A stretch of 64,000 nucleotides of DNA from Isoetes taiwanensis (lineage: Eukaryota; Streptophyta; Lycopodiopsida; Isoetales; Isoetaceae). Location of the stretch: the NCBI GenBank assembly GCA_021234155.1, contig JAJEKV010000063.1, positions 2,016,947 through 2,080,946 on the forward strand, written 5' to 3'. The notes below the pieces were generated by a model. That model did not search any database and was not told the origin of the DNA. It saw only the letters and a list, made by a program, of their open reading frames with translations. The translations under genes were made by a program, and so were the position numbers. This document shows, piece after piece, positions 33,986 to 44,781 of the stretch. Positions within the stretch are counted from its first letter, which is position 1. Every line of letters starts with the position of its first letter.

Positions 33986-36216
33986 AGCCGAGCTTCAAGA
34001 AATGCTCTGTTTTGCATTATTCAAGAGTCGAAGTTTGTGACCGCCGTAGTGCTTGCTTAACATTAGTTTGATATTCTTCTCGGAATACCATCGCCAAACC
34101 ATATTTGGGACTACTTTGTAAAGGAAAATCCGGCTATTGGGAACAACAAGTAGGCTGCCACATGTGATCCGGGTGCATTTGCACAATTGGGACAGATGCC
34201 GATTCATAGCCAAACTCGTTTCTATCTCCGGATATACCCAACCTGAGATGAATCGATGTGCAAAAGAAGCCCACCGAGGGATTGCTGGTTGCTCAAGATA
34301 TATGCAAAGAAGATATTTAGCTGGAGATCAATCTCTGGAATCGAAAGCCCTGTCCGGAATCTGAAGCCCTGTCTGATTGCATAGCCAGCCAAGCGCCAAA
34401 ACAAGAAAAGAAAAAGAAATCGTGAAAAAAAAATGTGAGATTCTCTCCTATCCTCAATGTGTGACACGTACTCACATGGCAATAATAGGCTTGTTAGAAT
34501 TTTATTAGGAGTGAGCATTGCCACCTCACACAAGACATAAATTTTCTATAATGTCATCTTTATGGGTTATATTGCATCTTTCAATTCGGACCTTTGATTT
34601 GGCGAATATTCTATGTTGGATTGTAAATCAAAGCCTATTAGAATTTTGAAAAGAGAACTCCATTTCAGTGTCAATGGTGCAGATCGGACGTATGGTTGAA
34701 GCCAAAGAAAAAAGCCAAAAAAAAACCCAGCCGTGGCCTGCTGGAATGAATCCTGACAATCAGGAGCGGATAGCACTCTGCATAGTTTCCATTTTCAGTC
34801 TATTTTCGAAACGACGGCTGTTGATAGCAGCATGCAGGCCAATCCATAAAAGCGGCAAATTTCTCATCCCCGGAGCTGCGGCTATGGCGGAAAAGGATCC
34901 CCAATTAGCTGCTTCTACCACTAACAACTGCGATTCTATTCCTTTGCCAGAATCCCCAATTGAAATAATGAGCCACGCGGCTTTCGCAGCTTCCTCGCCA
35001 TTTTAATTTGCCTTGGAGCTATGCATTTTAATACTATGCATGGTTCATGAACGAATCTCAGCGCGCCCAGGAGTCTGGAGTGAATCCTGTGCCAGTCCTA
35101 GCGAGGAATCAAAGCACAGAGGAGATGGATGTGCTCTGCCTGGAGGATTTGAAGCCCAGTCCTTATGGGATTTGAACCCACCATCACCAACCGACAAACC
35201 GAAAGATTCAAGAAATACAAGAGCAATTTCTGAAATATGGAACAAAGAAAATATGCCCTAAGTTGCCTAATGTATGGCTTCACGTCCCTAAATCGGATGA
35301 TTCGGCGGAAAGAACACGGCCCGAACTCCATGCTCGCGCTCCACCACCCCTACTAATGCCGCCCAAATCGACACAAATCGGGTGCAAACCCAGGCCTCTT
35401 TGGATCCCATTCTCTTCCTCCACACCAGAACCCCTCCTTGCTCGCCTGCCCCACTGAAACGCATTGCCGCCCCCGCTCAAAAAAGGAAAGCTCTAAATTT
35501 CCTTCCTCAGACCATTGAGTTCACTTAAACAAACACACCACTGAAATAGAAACTTGCCCCTCAAAACAAAAAAGCAGCTCAAACATGCACAAACATACGA
35601 TTCTCTATACAATACAATACAAGAATCATAGTTTCCACCATTTGAGAATACCTTCCCCAATACCAAGCGAATTGGGTAAGCGTAATGGATGGCTATGCAT
35701 TAATGCTTTCCCATCATAGTTTGCACTATAAAATTAATAATGGCGGACTTTTTAAAGCGGTCTAGATTAAATCCCTTAGTTTGAAGGGCATAGATTAAAT
35801 GCCCCAAAAATTGCATCTTCTATGCAATTTCCCTAAAACAATTGACGGCTCAGATTTCTCCTTCCCCCCTTGATCCAGGGTCCGGAGGAATGGTGCATGC
35901 CCCATGCATGCCCATGCATGCCCCCATGAAGATCCAATGGCTATAAGTTTGCCACCTCACCTTCTTTCAAATAAGCGGACCCGTCACGGATTAAAAGCCC
36001 CAAATCGGGGGATGCTTGGGGTAAAACCCTAAATCTGATGGTCTAGATTAAAAGCCCCAAATCGGGGAGATGCTTGGGGTGTTACGAGGTGGCACCGTTT
36101 GGACCGTCCATCTCCGCGGATGGGACGGCCGAGATCAATCTCTACCAACATTTTGTGGCATAATCTCTACACCATTTGAGACATCTACATCATTTGTGGC
36201 CTGAGACTATCGCCTT

Positions 36217-36241
36217 TATTATTATATATTATATATATAGA
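36217..36241 (-). other. Helitron 5' terminus on minus strand (copy 2)
   Basis: Same terminus as 28,084-28,108: reading leftward from 36,241 gives TCTATATATATAATATATAA, preceded by A. Confidence 0.55.
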
Positions 36242-37479
36242 TTATTAAAAAAAAACCGGTTACAAAAGTGGCATTTTGGAATTAGCTTGTATTAAAAGCA
36301 AAATCGCATTTGTTTAAGCCTGAATAAAATTTGCGCTCTTAGGTACCTTCTTTCAAGCGCCTATGCTTCCCGTGTTGAATTCCTCTGGGAAACGCGCCCT
36401 ACCTACCCCGAGAAAAACTATGGCGGTCGCGTTAACTTGAAGGCTCTAGCTAGCTTTGGAAGCCGTTCGCTATTCTTGAGTTTTTGTAAGCGAGGTGCTT
36501 TTCTCATAATGTATGCATTACCTGCGCAAATGCGAATCAAGACAAATACCTCTGCTTTGTGGCTATAGTCGAAAGATTTTCGCATGATTTCTTCAAAACC
36601 ACAAATGCTGGATCCCTCTTTGACCGACAAAGAAGAACCTCTAAGAAGCCTCCTCCGACAGTGGGAAGGAATAAAGCAAGAAGCAAATTAAGCAATCAAA
36701 GATAGATGGGTCCTCAAAGGGGATGGATTTTTCTGCTGGAGTGCCTTGGGATATCGACTTTCAAGCCCCTTTAGTTGCTACTCCACTAGATGGCGTAAAG
36801 AAGCCCTGAGTAAACATACCTCTTTTTTGAAAAGAATAGCCTTGAGGCATGGTTTGAAAGTCGGAAGCGACCATTTTCTTTGTGCTAGAGTTACCAGGGA
36901 GAGCAATCTTAAAACCCCAAAGATAAAAGAAGCGGAGAAAAGATATTTTGTGGCCCTAGCTTTTTTGCTGTATGACCTCAAGGCATCCACCCGCACCAAA
37001 GTTGGCGAGAGACTCCATTGACACACGCAAATTTGTTGGAGCCTTAGACTTGAGCTATTTCGTGTAAACTTAATTAGGAGGCTTAATCAGGACAATCATA
37101 TCCGGTGATCATGCTCGACACTGTAGCATGATGAACTATGATAGATTTTATGGCAAGGTTCTGGATTTCCTAGGCACTTGCAGAGAGTAGGATACTCTTG
37201 CCGAAAGTGCAGCTGAAGCACTATAATCAGTTTGCAGGAACAACTGTGAGGTGCCGACAATCTCCGCCATCACCGTTGAGCTGCCTGCTGAAGCACGAAG
37301 TGTTGTAACAATAAGCTTCTAAGCTCTAGCCTCTAAGCAAATTCGGTTCTTTCCCTTTTGTTTTACCACATTCAATCGCATGTTTCGTCTTGATCTTAGC
37401 TATTATGCATGTTGAACAATGAAAGGACAATTGGAGAAAGAGATCCCTAACATGCTGGTTTCTATAAAGGAGCTATGGA

Positions 37480-38020
37480 AAGATAATTTCAAGCCAGAAG
37501 GGATACTCCACTGTTGCCTTGGGAGCCTCCATACCAGGGGAGTGAGTAATCAAGTCCTCTGCCTCATCTAGCCATCCAACTTGACCAAAAAGATTGACCA
37601 TGCATCCAAGTTGCTCTCATATAGGTCTATGTGTTGTATTTTTTGACAAGGGAGAGGAAAGCATGGAAGCCCTGATCAACAATCAAGCCTGCATGGCTGC
37701 AAGGAAACATAATGCTGACATAAGACACACTATTTCGTCTTACGTGTTTAAACTGCATATCCTGAAAAAGATCAAAAGCATCTTCTACATGTCTATGTTG
37801 AGCAAATGCAACAATGATACACGTTAGTATCTGTTTTCTGCATTTTATTGAACAGTAAGCATGCCTTTCCTAGATTTCCACATTTTACATACGTGCTAAT
37901 AAGTGCCATCTTAATCATAGGATCTAATTGGTGACCATTGCAGATTATATGAGCATTAATTAGACGGGCCTCCGCCAATGCTGCAATGCCAGAACATGCA
38001 TCAAGAATGCGTCCTCATGA
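37480..38020 (-). pseudogene. Pentatricopeptide-repeat (PPR) protein fragment
   Basis: On the minus strand the blocks EARLINAHIICNGHQLD, ALISTYVKCGNLGKACLLFN, AFAQHRHVEDAFDLFQDMQ, VSYVSIMFPCSHAGLIVDQG and CMVNLFGQVGWLDEAEDL follow each other in the order and spacing of plant PLS-class PPR proteins. Those are organellar RNA-editing or processing factors with tandem helical repeats of about 35 residues. At least one stop and one frameshift (near 37,620) interrupt it, and both ends of the protein are missing. It lies just outside the 8.16-kb duplication. Confidence 0.75.
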
Positions 38021-38029
38021 GACTTGACG

Positions 38030-39100
38030 CCCTCGTTTTTGCATTTGGGCTGTTTTTATAGGTAGACCCTTTACTTTATTTTTGTCCTTTTGGTATACAA
38101 CTAAGTGTGCATATTTAAAAGTTTCGTCCTCTTAAATAACTTCTAAGAAAGATCAGAGCCAATGTGCTGATGAGCTGATGTCCCAATTTCAAAAATGGTT
38201 GATGTCCATAGCTGCTACTTGCCTTTGCAAAATGGAGCTTTGCTCTCTCAGATAGTCCATGGTTTGTCGTGCACCTTATGAGTTTTGCATACATTTGGCC
38301 TTTTGTTCTCAACTATGACAACAGATGAGCTATTCTGCCTATCAAAGAATCATAAGCTGGTGCAAAATATATAATGGAAGCCATAATAAGTTTATGCAGC
38401 CAATTGGAAAATGATTTCTTTAGTTTTCACCTATTTTTTGCAGACCCTAGCAAATGTTGAGGTCAGCTCGATGAATGCATGATGCATCATGGCTGGAGCT
38501 TGGCAAATTGACTTGCATTGGCAATGCCCTTGCCTCTAAAAACTTAAATCCTAGAGATATGGCAACATGAACATACTAATATATCCTGGCAGCTTTAGTG
38601 GTGCTAGATGTGTTTCATTGCATACCATTTCAAATTTGTTATTGCAGTATCATTAGAGTTTTTTTGAGATCAAATAAGGGCCCTTACTCGATGCCACGTC
38701 AAAAAGCTCGCGGCCAATGGGGAGCCGAGCTTGTACAGAACTTTTTCACCGAGCCTTGGTTTCGCGTTTCCAGGTGTCAACTGCACGTAGCTTCGGTAAT
38801 GTCCGTGCCTCTAGCTTCGGGTGTCAGATTACACACGTGGCAATTATAACCGTTAGCTCCCGCCCTCAATTCCATTTCGGTGTTTTCCACAACGAGTTTT
38901 TGGCGAAGATCGATTGCAGCGCCAAGGGAGCTTGGGTTCACTTTCGGGAAGCTGCCGACTGCGCTAAAGGGAGTTTCGACCCGCAGAAAAACTTCGATCA
39001 AGGTAAAATCGCGTAGCCTTTCCTAGTATTTCGATTCAGCTCCACATTCTGATTTGAATTACGTGACTAGATGGCTATAAGCTCTATCCGCGATCGGAAA
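38030..39100. other. No confident gene
   Basis: Short frames on both strands. The stretch 38,690-39,020 is CpG-rich and resembles a promoter or 5' leader, but no TATA box or start codon can be defended. Confidence 0.3.
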
Positions 39101-39384
39101 TGAGTTTGAAAGCCCGTGGTGTCGTAGGGGGCTTTGTTACACTCCAACCTGCAAATGCGAGGTGAATGGCGAGTCAAAAGATGCGAGGAGAAATGATGTT
39201 TACGCACATTGGAAGGCTTTGGTGGTCGGTTCGATCGGGCAAAGAGATATTTGTACAAGTAAGGCATGTATACACTCCAGCGGATATGGCAAAAGAAAAA
39301 ATAAAGCAAGCGGCGAACTTTCCCACGGTTAGAAGCAAATTGTGAGTATGTAATTCTATGCAATCCATATTCAAATTAGTTGAG

Positions 39385-39726
39385 TTACTTATCCGGTTCC
39401 TTCCCATTCTCTCGGGTTTGTGTATATCGATGTGGAGAACAACGTCTCTTCACACTTTCGATAGCGGTGTTTTCCATTGCTTTCACCAAGATATGGGCTG
39501 CTTGTTGTTCGAAGGTAGCACACGATGCATTTTCGAGAAAGGGGTATATGGTTACGGAGGTATGAATACTCTCCACGAAGATCCAAGCTAAGCGAGCTTC
39601 CATTGCCCGACTGTCCAGATTTATCTGCGAGGCCTCGGATGCCACTTCTATCTTATTAGCGCGGAGTAAGTTGTCGCGAGGAAATGTTCCGCGGCATTGA
39701 AGGAGAAGGGAGGAGTCTGCGGGCAT
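39385..39726 (-). CDS. Histone-fold ORF, H2B-like
   Basis: 113-codon minus-strand ORF. A stretch INLDSRAMEARLAWIF matches the start of H2B helix 2 (a ...S-K-A-M... box). About 30 residues later ATFEQQAAHILVKAMENTAI resembles the H2B loop-2/helix-3/C-terminal-helix pattern (E-x-Q-x-A-x-x-L-V-x-x-x-E-x-x-A). Identity is low, so an H3-like assignment is the alternative. It follows an H4-like ORF on the same strand with a gap of about 40 bp, so they may be one transcript or a doublet. If real, it would package DNA as a divergent nucleosome subunit. Confidence 0.45.
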   Translation of the reverse strand: MPADSSLLLQCRGTFPRDNLLRANKIEVASEASQINLDSRAMEARLAWIFVESIHTSVTIYPFLENASCATFEQQAAHILVKAMENTAIESVKRRCSPHRYTQTRENGKEPDK

Positions 39727-39766
39727 GTGAAGATAAATTTAGGAATTGATCTGTTCATTTCCATAT

Positions 39767-40183
39767 TCAAAGCCGCCGACAATGTAAAGAAGACCTTGAA
39801 GATGTTTCGGTTTTAACGGTCGGCCGGATTGTTTTTTTAGATAGTGTATTTCTTGAAGGTTGGAGTGCTTTCGACTTCGCGATGGAGCTGAATGTCTTGA
39901 ATGCGGGATAAGTCGAGACGGTTCGGTTCAGATATTGCATTAGGAAGCAAACTACGTATGTCACTTTTAAGTATAGGAGATGGCGAAATGTAAGTGAAGA
40001 AGAAAGAAATGCGTCACGGATTCTGTCGAACAAGATGACAATGATGGCACTCATTCCGTTGTCATAGACTTGAACATTCATAAGGATAATCAATTTGTTC
40101 AAAAGTCGAGGCGGAGGCGAGTGGTCTCTATTCGATGTTAAAGCCAATGGAGTTGAGGCGGACTTAAACTTCTTCCATTTCAT
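39767..40183 (-). CDS. Histone-fold ORF, H4-like
   Basis: 138-codon minus-strand ORF. VYDNGMSAIIVILFDRIRDA aligns without gaps with H4 helix 2 (I-Y-E-E-x6-I-F-L-E-N-V-I-R-D-A), and RDA is kept. In a different frame at about 39,890-39,820 the strand encodes RKHSNLQEIHYLKKQSGRPL, matching H4 loop 2/helix 3 (R-K-T-x5-V-x-Y-A-L-K-R-Q-G-R-T-L), followed by GLLYIVGGFE, similar to the H4 tail. About 35 extra residues, an intron or sequence error separate the two parts. The distant but ordered match makes H4-like the best call; the N-terminal tail and helix 1 are unclear. Confidence 0.55.
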   Translation of the reverse strand: MKWKKFKSASTPLALTSNRDHSPPPRLLNKLIILMNVQVYDNGMSAIIVILFDRIRDAFLSSSLTFRHLLYLKVTYVVCFLMQYLNRTVSTYPAFKTFSSIAKSKALQPSRNTLSKKTIRPTVKTETSSRSSLHCRRL

Positions 40184-40398
40184 GATAGATGGCGAGGAAG
40201 GTGGAAAGCCTTGAGAGAAGAATGCTATAAATTGGGGTCATGCATGCCCCCAAAGTCATATCGTATATGAATCTATCTAATATAAATATAAGTGATTGTT
40301 TAGCTTGTAGATCTATTGTATATTAATTGCAAACATTTGCTTTCATTGGGATATAAGACTTAAAGTAGCCATGTTATGTACAACTCGATTGTGGATGT

Positions 40399-40770
40399 GT
40401 TTTCACCGTACTTACGGTCGCGAAATTGTGGCTCTCATAAAATATGGAAGGGCCATTTTCACCGTAGCCCACGGTCTTGAAAATAATGCATAGCATAAAA
40501 AAGAAAGGGGTATATTATGCGAAGTAGCCCGCGGTGGGAGTTATACATACAATAAGATATTGAAGTGTTGTTTTCGCTGCGTAGCCCGCGATGCGAAAAT
40601 GTACCCTGAATAAAAAATGGAATGGGTATTTTCGCACCATAGCCCGCGGTGCGAAATTGTGAATAGAATAACTTATCGAAGTCTTGTTTTCGCACCCGTA
40701 GCCGCGGTCGCGAATTTGTCATATAGCATAAATTAAGGAAGTGTTATTTTTCGCATCGTTGCCGCGTTCT
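40399..40770 (+). repeat. Hairpin tandem array A1, ~58-bp period, 7 units
   Basis: Units begin near 40,399, 40,456, 40,518, 40,571, 40,629, 40,687 and 40,748. Each has a hairpin of type TTTCGCACC(G/A)TAGCCC followed by GCGGTGCGAAA, then an A/T-rich spacer with GAA(G)TGTT or GGGTATT. It lies about 200 bp upstream of the H4-like ORF. Confidence 0.85.
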
Positions 40771-40821
40771 TAGTCTCTATTGCAAATCAAAGCGCTACAA
40801 AAAGCTCACATTCTAAGTGTC

Positions 40822-42330
40822 ATAAATCGGTTTATTTGCTCCGCGAGAATGGCAAATAGCGGGTCGGATAAGGCATGGGGAATTTGTTTTAGCACATGGT
40901 ATGACAAAATAGTGGAGAAAGAAGCGGGATTTTAAAATCCGGAAACATCGAAGAGTTCGAGGAGGAGCTAGAGGGCGGTGGATGCAACCAGCGTGTATAA
41001 TAATTTTTACTGGCGTAGACATTATGGCGAGTGTAGCGAGGTTTCTTGATGCATATGGCGGCATCCTTCATAGCTTCATGGCTGGAGCTGGTCACGGCGT
41101 GAAACCATGTCCTGTGGTTGGTTTGCCTTCACTAAGCATCAAGCTTTTCTTAAGATGTTTCGAAACGATCATGACCCGAATAAGAAGGTTCTTGAAGAAA
41201 CTACCGCGAAGCTGTATGCGGGCAAGAGGGAAGGAAAGTTTTTGGCCTAGATATCATGTTCGGCACATACATGATTTACACTAAGCCAAAGCAAAGATGC
41301 GGTTCTTCTTCAAGTGCAGTCATTTGAAAGCAGAGCGCCCGCCTCACCGATGAGGAGGCCGATAGATCACGAGGAAGAAGCTTCGTCTTGGAAAATGAGG
41401 AGATCGAGGTTGTGGAACAAGAGGTCTCAGAAAAAAGTTATCTACTTGGGGGGCTATCAGAAGCATATCCCATCCATGTAGGTGGGAAACCATACTTGTT
41501 CTTTTGGGACATATCTCTGAAGTGGCAAGGGTTGAGAGAAGGCGAGATATTGGGCGGATATATGCCCATGTTGTAGGCACAGGAGGACTTATAGACTTTG
41601 AGGCTGATGTCCCCGGACAAATGATGGAGGCATGTGACTTATGATGGATCCTCAATACCTCGGAGGATGCATTTGAAATTGTCATGCAACAATTTGAAGG
41701 GGGTATGAAGCGGTGAAAGATGTCAAATTTGAAGCTGCTAGCTCTTCAAAACCGCTTACGAATTCATAGAACGTGGTTTGTCGAAGTCCGCTTTCAAAAT
41801 AACAAACCATTTGTTGTCGAGCGGGACAAAAGAGAGGTATTTATCTGGTTTCATTTTCTATTTCTTCTTGAATCGATGTTTCTTTTATGCGGGGAGTTAT
41901 TTATTGATGACTTACATTGCAAGGCATCGAAGAGTCACCCTAGGTAGGGGCCTTGATGTGCACATTATATGGGCTACCTTCACAAGGGGAAATTATTGTG
42001 TTTCACAATAAATATAGTCCATCGAGTATGAGGGAGGTCCTCAAGCTTAAGGCTCTGTCATTATCGGGCAAACCCGTGCCCCTAGCCTCAAACTATGATC
42101 AAGTGGTAGCGATAGATAGGGCTATCGCAATGTATGTCTTCGGGGCTTCAAAATGTACTTTGTCCTTGCAAATAAAAGCGACTCTAGGCTTGGGTGGAAG
42201 CGGACAAAGGAAACAACTAGCGCTTGTCACATTGCCTGAAGGACCACGACATATTGTATCATTAGATGCAATTGGGGCTGGAGTAAAAAGAAGAGGACTT
42301 AGAAGATTTTGATTCGGGTACTCTGAGGCC
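40822..42330 (+). CDS. Degenerate ORF module 1, unknown product
   Basis: Successive plus-strand frames look like one broken protein: MANSGSDKAWGICFSTWYDK (ATG at 40,859), then MFRNDHDPNKKVLEETTAKL (41,155), VEQEVSEKSYLLGGLSEAYP (41,411), GTGGLIDFEADVPGQMMEAC (41,577), and a 119-codon frame at 41,953-42,312 with PSQGEIIVFHNKYSPSSMRE. Hairpin arrays flank the module on both sides (A1, A2). I do not recognise any domain. Confidence 0.35.
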
Positions 42331-42540
42331 CGATGCCAAAAAAAAGGAAATGTACTTAAAAAAACTTATGTATGAATATAATGTCTTTTCTATAAATTGT
42401 CTTTTCTATAATGTATCAATTGTTTTCATATGACGAAATTGCTTTTGTATGAATGTTCATTTATGATATTCATTAATTGTTAGACTTCAATGTGAGCAAT
42501 AAATCCTTGTTAGATGTATATGTTAGGTATTCTTTAATGG

Positions 42541-43280
42541 TGGCTCTGTCGCGAAAGCGGGATGTCGGCGATTTTAGTGCAGGCGATTTACGCCTGCCGA
42601 GTAGCTCTGATCGCGAAAAGCAGTGATCGGCAATTTTTGGACTACCCTATGGGTAAAAGCATGTTAGGGTGTACCACTTTTGGAACCTGCAAAAGTACAT
42701 ACACTAGGTACTTCAGAACTGGGTACTTTCTCATTTTTCTTTTCATTAAAACTAATACAAAAATCCAAAATAAAAGTCAAGGACATGGTAATATTCAAAG
42801 TTAAGATAAAGATAATGCTATTGGAGACCAATATATATATAAAAAGTTCTAAAACATACCTTATATTGAGATATTATACAGGTACCCAGTACCCAGTCCT
42901 GGCTACCTTTTTAGGTACCTTTTTAGTCACTAAATAATACTTTTTAAGGGACACCCTAACATGCTTTTACCCCTATTTCGCACCGTGGCTACGGTGCGAA
43001 AACATGATGTCGGCAGTTTTTGGGTGCCGATTTCACCGCCGGCTCACGGTCGAAAGCAATTGTCTGCCGTTTTGGACTGCCCTATTTCGCACCGTGGCTA
43101 CGGTGCGAAAACAGGATGTCGGCAGTTTTTGGACTGCACGATTTCGCATCGTGGCTACTGGTCGAAAAACAGTATCTGCGATTTTGGACTGCCCTATTTC
43201 GCCTACCGTCTTACGGTCGCAAAGATGGCTATGTCGGCGATTTTATTTTGCCGATTTATACCGTGGCTACGAGAACATTT
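42541..43280 (+). repeat. Hairpin tandem array A2, ~55-bp period, interrupted by a MITE
   Basis: Units begin near 42,541, 42,588, 42,976, 43,031, 43,085, 43,142, 43,197 and 43,255. Two units are perfect palindromes with 11-bp arms TTTCGCACCGT / ACGGTGCGAAA around GGCT (42,976-43,001 and 43,085-43,110). The spacer is GATGTCGGCAGTTTTTGGAC plus TGCCCTA. The array is split between units 2 and 3 by the inserted MITE. Confidence 0.88.
42651..42972 (+). mobile_element. MITE, 322 bp, perfect 22-bp inverted ends
   Basis: The left end (42,651-42,672) begins GGGTAAAAGCATG; the right end (42,951-42,972) is its exact reverse complement. CTAT stands immediately before (42,647-42,650) and after (42,973-42,976), giving a 4-bp target duplication. 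The uninterrupted array unit shows the empty site (TGCCCTATTTCGC). The interior is A/T-rich with no ORF. A 4-bp duplication of CTAT is not the TA, TWA or 8-bp type of mariner, Harbinger or hAT; a Sola-like element is one option. Confidence 0.88.
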
Positions 43281-43392
43281 TTCGGTGTAGGGGTTTATGG
43301 GATCGGGGCGGGACAATATTGCTTAATTGAATTTCTTCTCCTTGCTAAAATCCGCTCATGTCCATGGAAGGCTAGCTCTGAAATCCCACAAA

Positions 43393-44185
43393 ATGAAACT
43401 TGACCCATAGCTTGAGAATGTTGATGAGGTCATTACTAGCGTAGAGAGACTTCTATTCAATCCACGAGAGGGAGGCGGTTATTCCCATCACAAGCCCGGT
43501 GAGATGGGCGTAGAGGAGGTTGTCCCTTCTGAAGACCGGGCAAACACTTGGAAATGTCGTCCACACTATTAGTAATAGTGTGGGCCGAATATTCGAAAAC
43601 CAGCCGTGCTTCCTAGTCGGGTCACCTTCTTTGGTGGTAAGGTTGTTGGGGAAGGAGTTTTCGTGGCCTTGCTATGCGCCACAATATTCGGTTCGGATGG
43701 CGTATTGTGGTAGCGGTGGAATGCGACTACGGATCAACGGCCCGACTGCCGTTCCCCACCACAGGAGGCGGAGACATTGGAGGAAGCCCGTCGGGTCATC
43801 ACGTCGTGTGGCCCGAGGTTGATGTCATCCATGTCGGACCGGAGTCGCGGCCATTCAGTTCTTGTGTAATGAGCTGGATTGCGTGTTGAAACCACCGGGG
43901 GTCTACGCGGCAGTGCTTTGGCGGTTGACCCGGGGCTATGGTGCGGCTCATGAATCGAGCTATCTCCTCGTCTCAGGGCGTTGGAACCACTATTGCATTC
44001 CCAAAGCGTTTGGCGGTGGTGGGGGAGGAAGAAGCTGCGGACTATGGAAGTGCGGCATGACCCGCATCGGCTGGTCCGGCATGATCGGCGGGGATCGGGC
44101 GGGCGGCAAAGATCGGCATCGGCTGGTCCGGCAAGATCAGCCGGATCAGCCGCCCGGCAAGATCATCAGGTGGACGGCATGTTGA
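43393..44185 (+). CDS. Histone-fold ORF(s): H2A-like with possible H2B-like part upstream
   Basis: Frame 2 from 43,853 encodes IQFLCNELDCVLK and GVYAAVLWRL, matching H2A helix 1 (L-Q-F-x5-I-x-x-x-L-K) and helix 2 (V-Y-L-A-A-V-L-E-Y-L). After a frameshift near 43,971, TTIAFPKRLAVVGEEEA matches H2A loop 2/helix 3 (R-I-I-P-R-H-I-Q-L-A-I-R-N-D-E-E-L). Upstream, in frame 1 (43,393-43,868, several stops), ETLEEARRVITSCGPRL at about 43,771 resembles the H2B C-terminal region. That order would be H2B-H2A, but the H2B part is weak. Stops and shifts could be sequence errors. Confidence 0.5.
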
Positions 44186-44296
44186 TCCGGGAACCCTAGT
44201 TCGAGTGGAAAAGGTTCTAGGAAGCCCCCGGAAAGCTGAAATCGGTAGAAGAAATCCAAGCCGACAAAGCCTCTAGGCTTGTTCCTAGTCTCTTGA

Positions 44297-44781
44297 GACA
44301 AATTTGAGAGAGATGCGAGGGCAAGGAGGCCGATAAGCTTGGTAATAAAGCGGAAGCCTAAGGAAGGGGAGCCTATTGTTAGATATGGTGGCCACGAGAA
44401 GATGAAGGGTGCTCCTCCGGCACTCGGGGCTTTGAGGGAGATCCGAATGTCTTGGCGGTGCACGCACCGGTCTACGATTCCCAAGCTTGCCTTCGCTAGA
44501 ATGGTCGAGTTTGAGATGCAGGAAATTATTGAGAGGAGGAAGGAAGCAAGAAGCAAGAGGAGGGGACAGAGCACGGACTTCGTCCGATGGTGGAGGAGGA
44601 GGTGAATAGAATCAGGCGAGGCCTTGGACATCTTGCAAAAAGCGTGAGAGGCTCATCTAATTAGCCTCTTTGAGGAAAGTGTCCTTTGTTGTGCACCCGA
44701 AGGGCGTGTTCTTGTCTTGAGGCCAACGATTATGCTTTAGCTAGATACTTAGTGGATGCCTCCCTTAGCATCCTTTTGTAA
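44297..44781 (+). CDS. Histone H3-like ORF, divergent
   Basis: Frame 2 from 44,297 encodes a basic stretch (RDARARRPISLVIKRKPKEG), then LGALREIR and TIPKLAFARMVEFEMQEI, matching H3 V-A-L-R-E-I-R and L-I-R-K-L-P-F-Q-R-L-V-R-E-I-A-Q-D. After an insertion of about 25 residues come ALDILQKA, a TGA (44,643-44,645) where H3 has the Cys of Q-E-A-C-E-A, EAHLISLFEE and VLCCA, like A-Y-L-V-G-L-F-E-D-T-N-L-C-A. A shift near 44,727 leads to DYALARYLVD, like D-I-Q-L-A-R-R-I-R-G. Motif order and spacing are those of an H3 fold. There are two in-frame stops and no clear ATG. It could be a viral-type, centromeric-type or element-borne H3. Confidence 0.62.

Larger units (their letters stand above)
29253..37396 (+). 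repeat. 8.14-kb tandem duplication, copy 2
   Basis: Second copy of 21,089-29,252. Most 60-base lines are identical or differ by a few bases. Where they differ, one copy often has CAG, CTG or CTGC and the other has CGG, CCG, TCG or a short deletion (for example CTCCAGCTCCAATGCTGC against CTCCGGCTCAATGCCGCC). Confidence 0.93.

Noticed and set aside
39385-39726. H3 assignment for the minus-strand histone-like ORF
   Set aside because: Spacing from the SRAM box to the TFEQQA block fits H2B better, and a separate H3-like ORF exists at 44.3 kb; H3 is kept only as an alternative.
40399-40770. CRISPR array
   Set aside because: The period is regular, but spacers are related to each other, units are hairpins of varying sequence, and the setting is eukaryotic with no cas genes.
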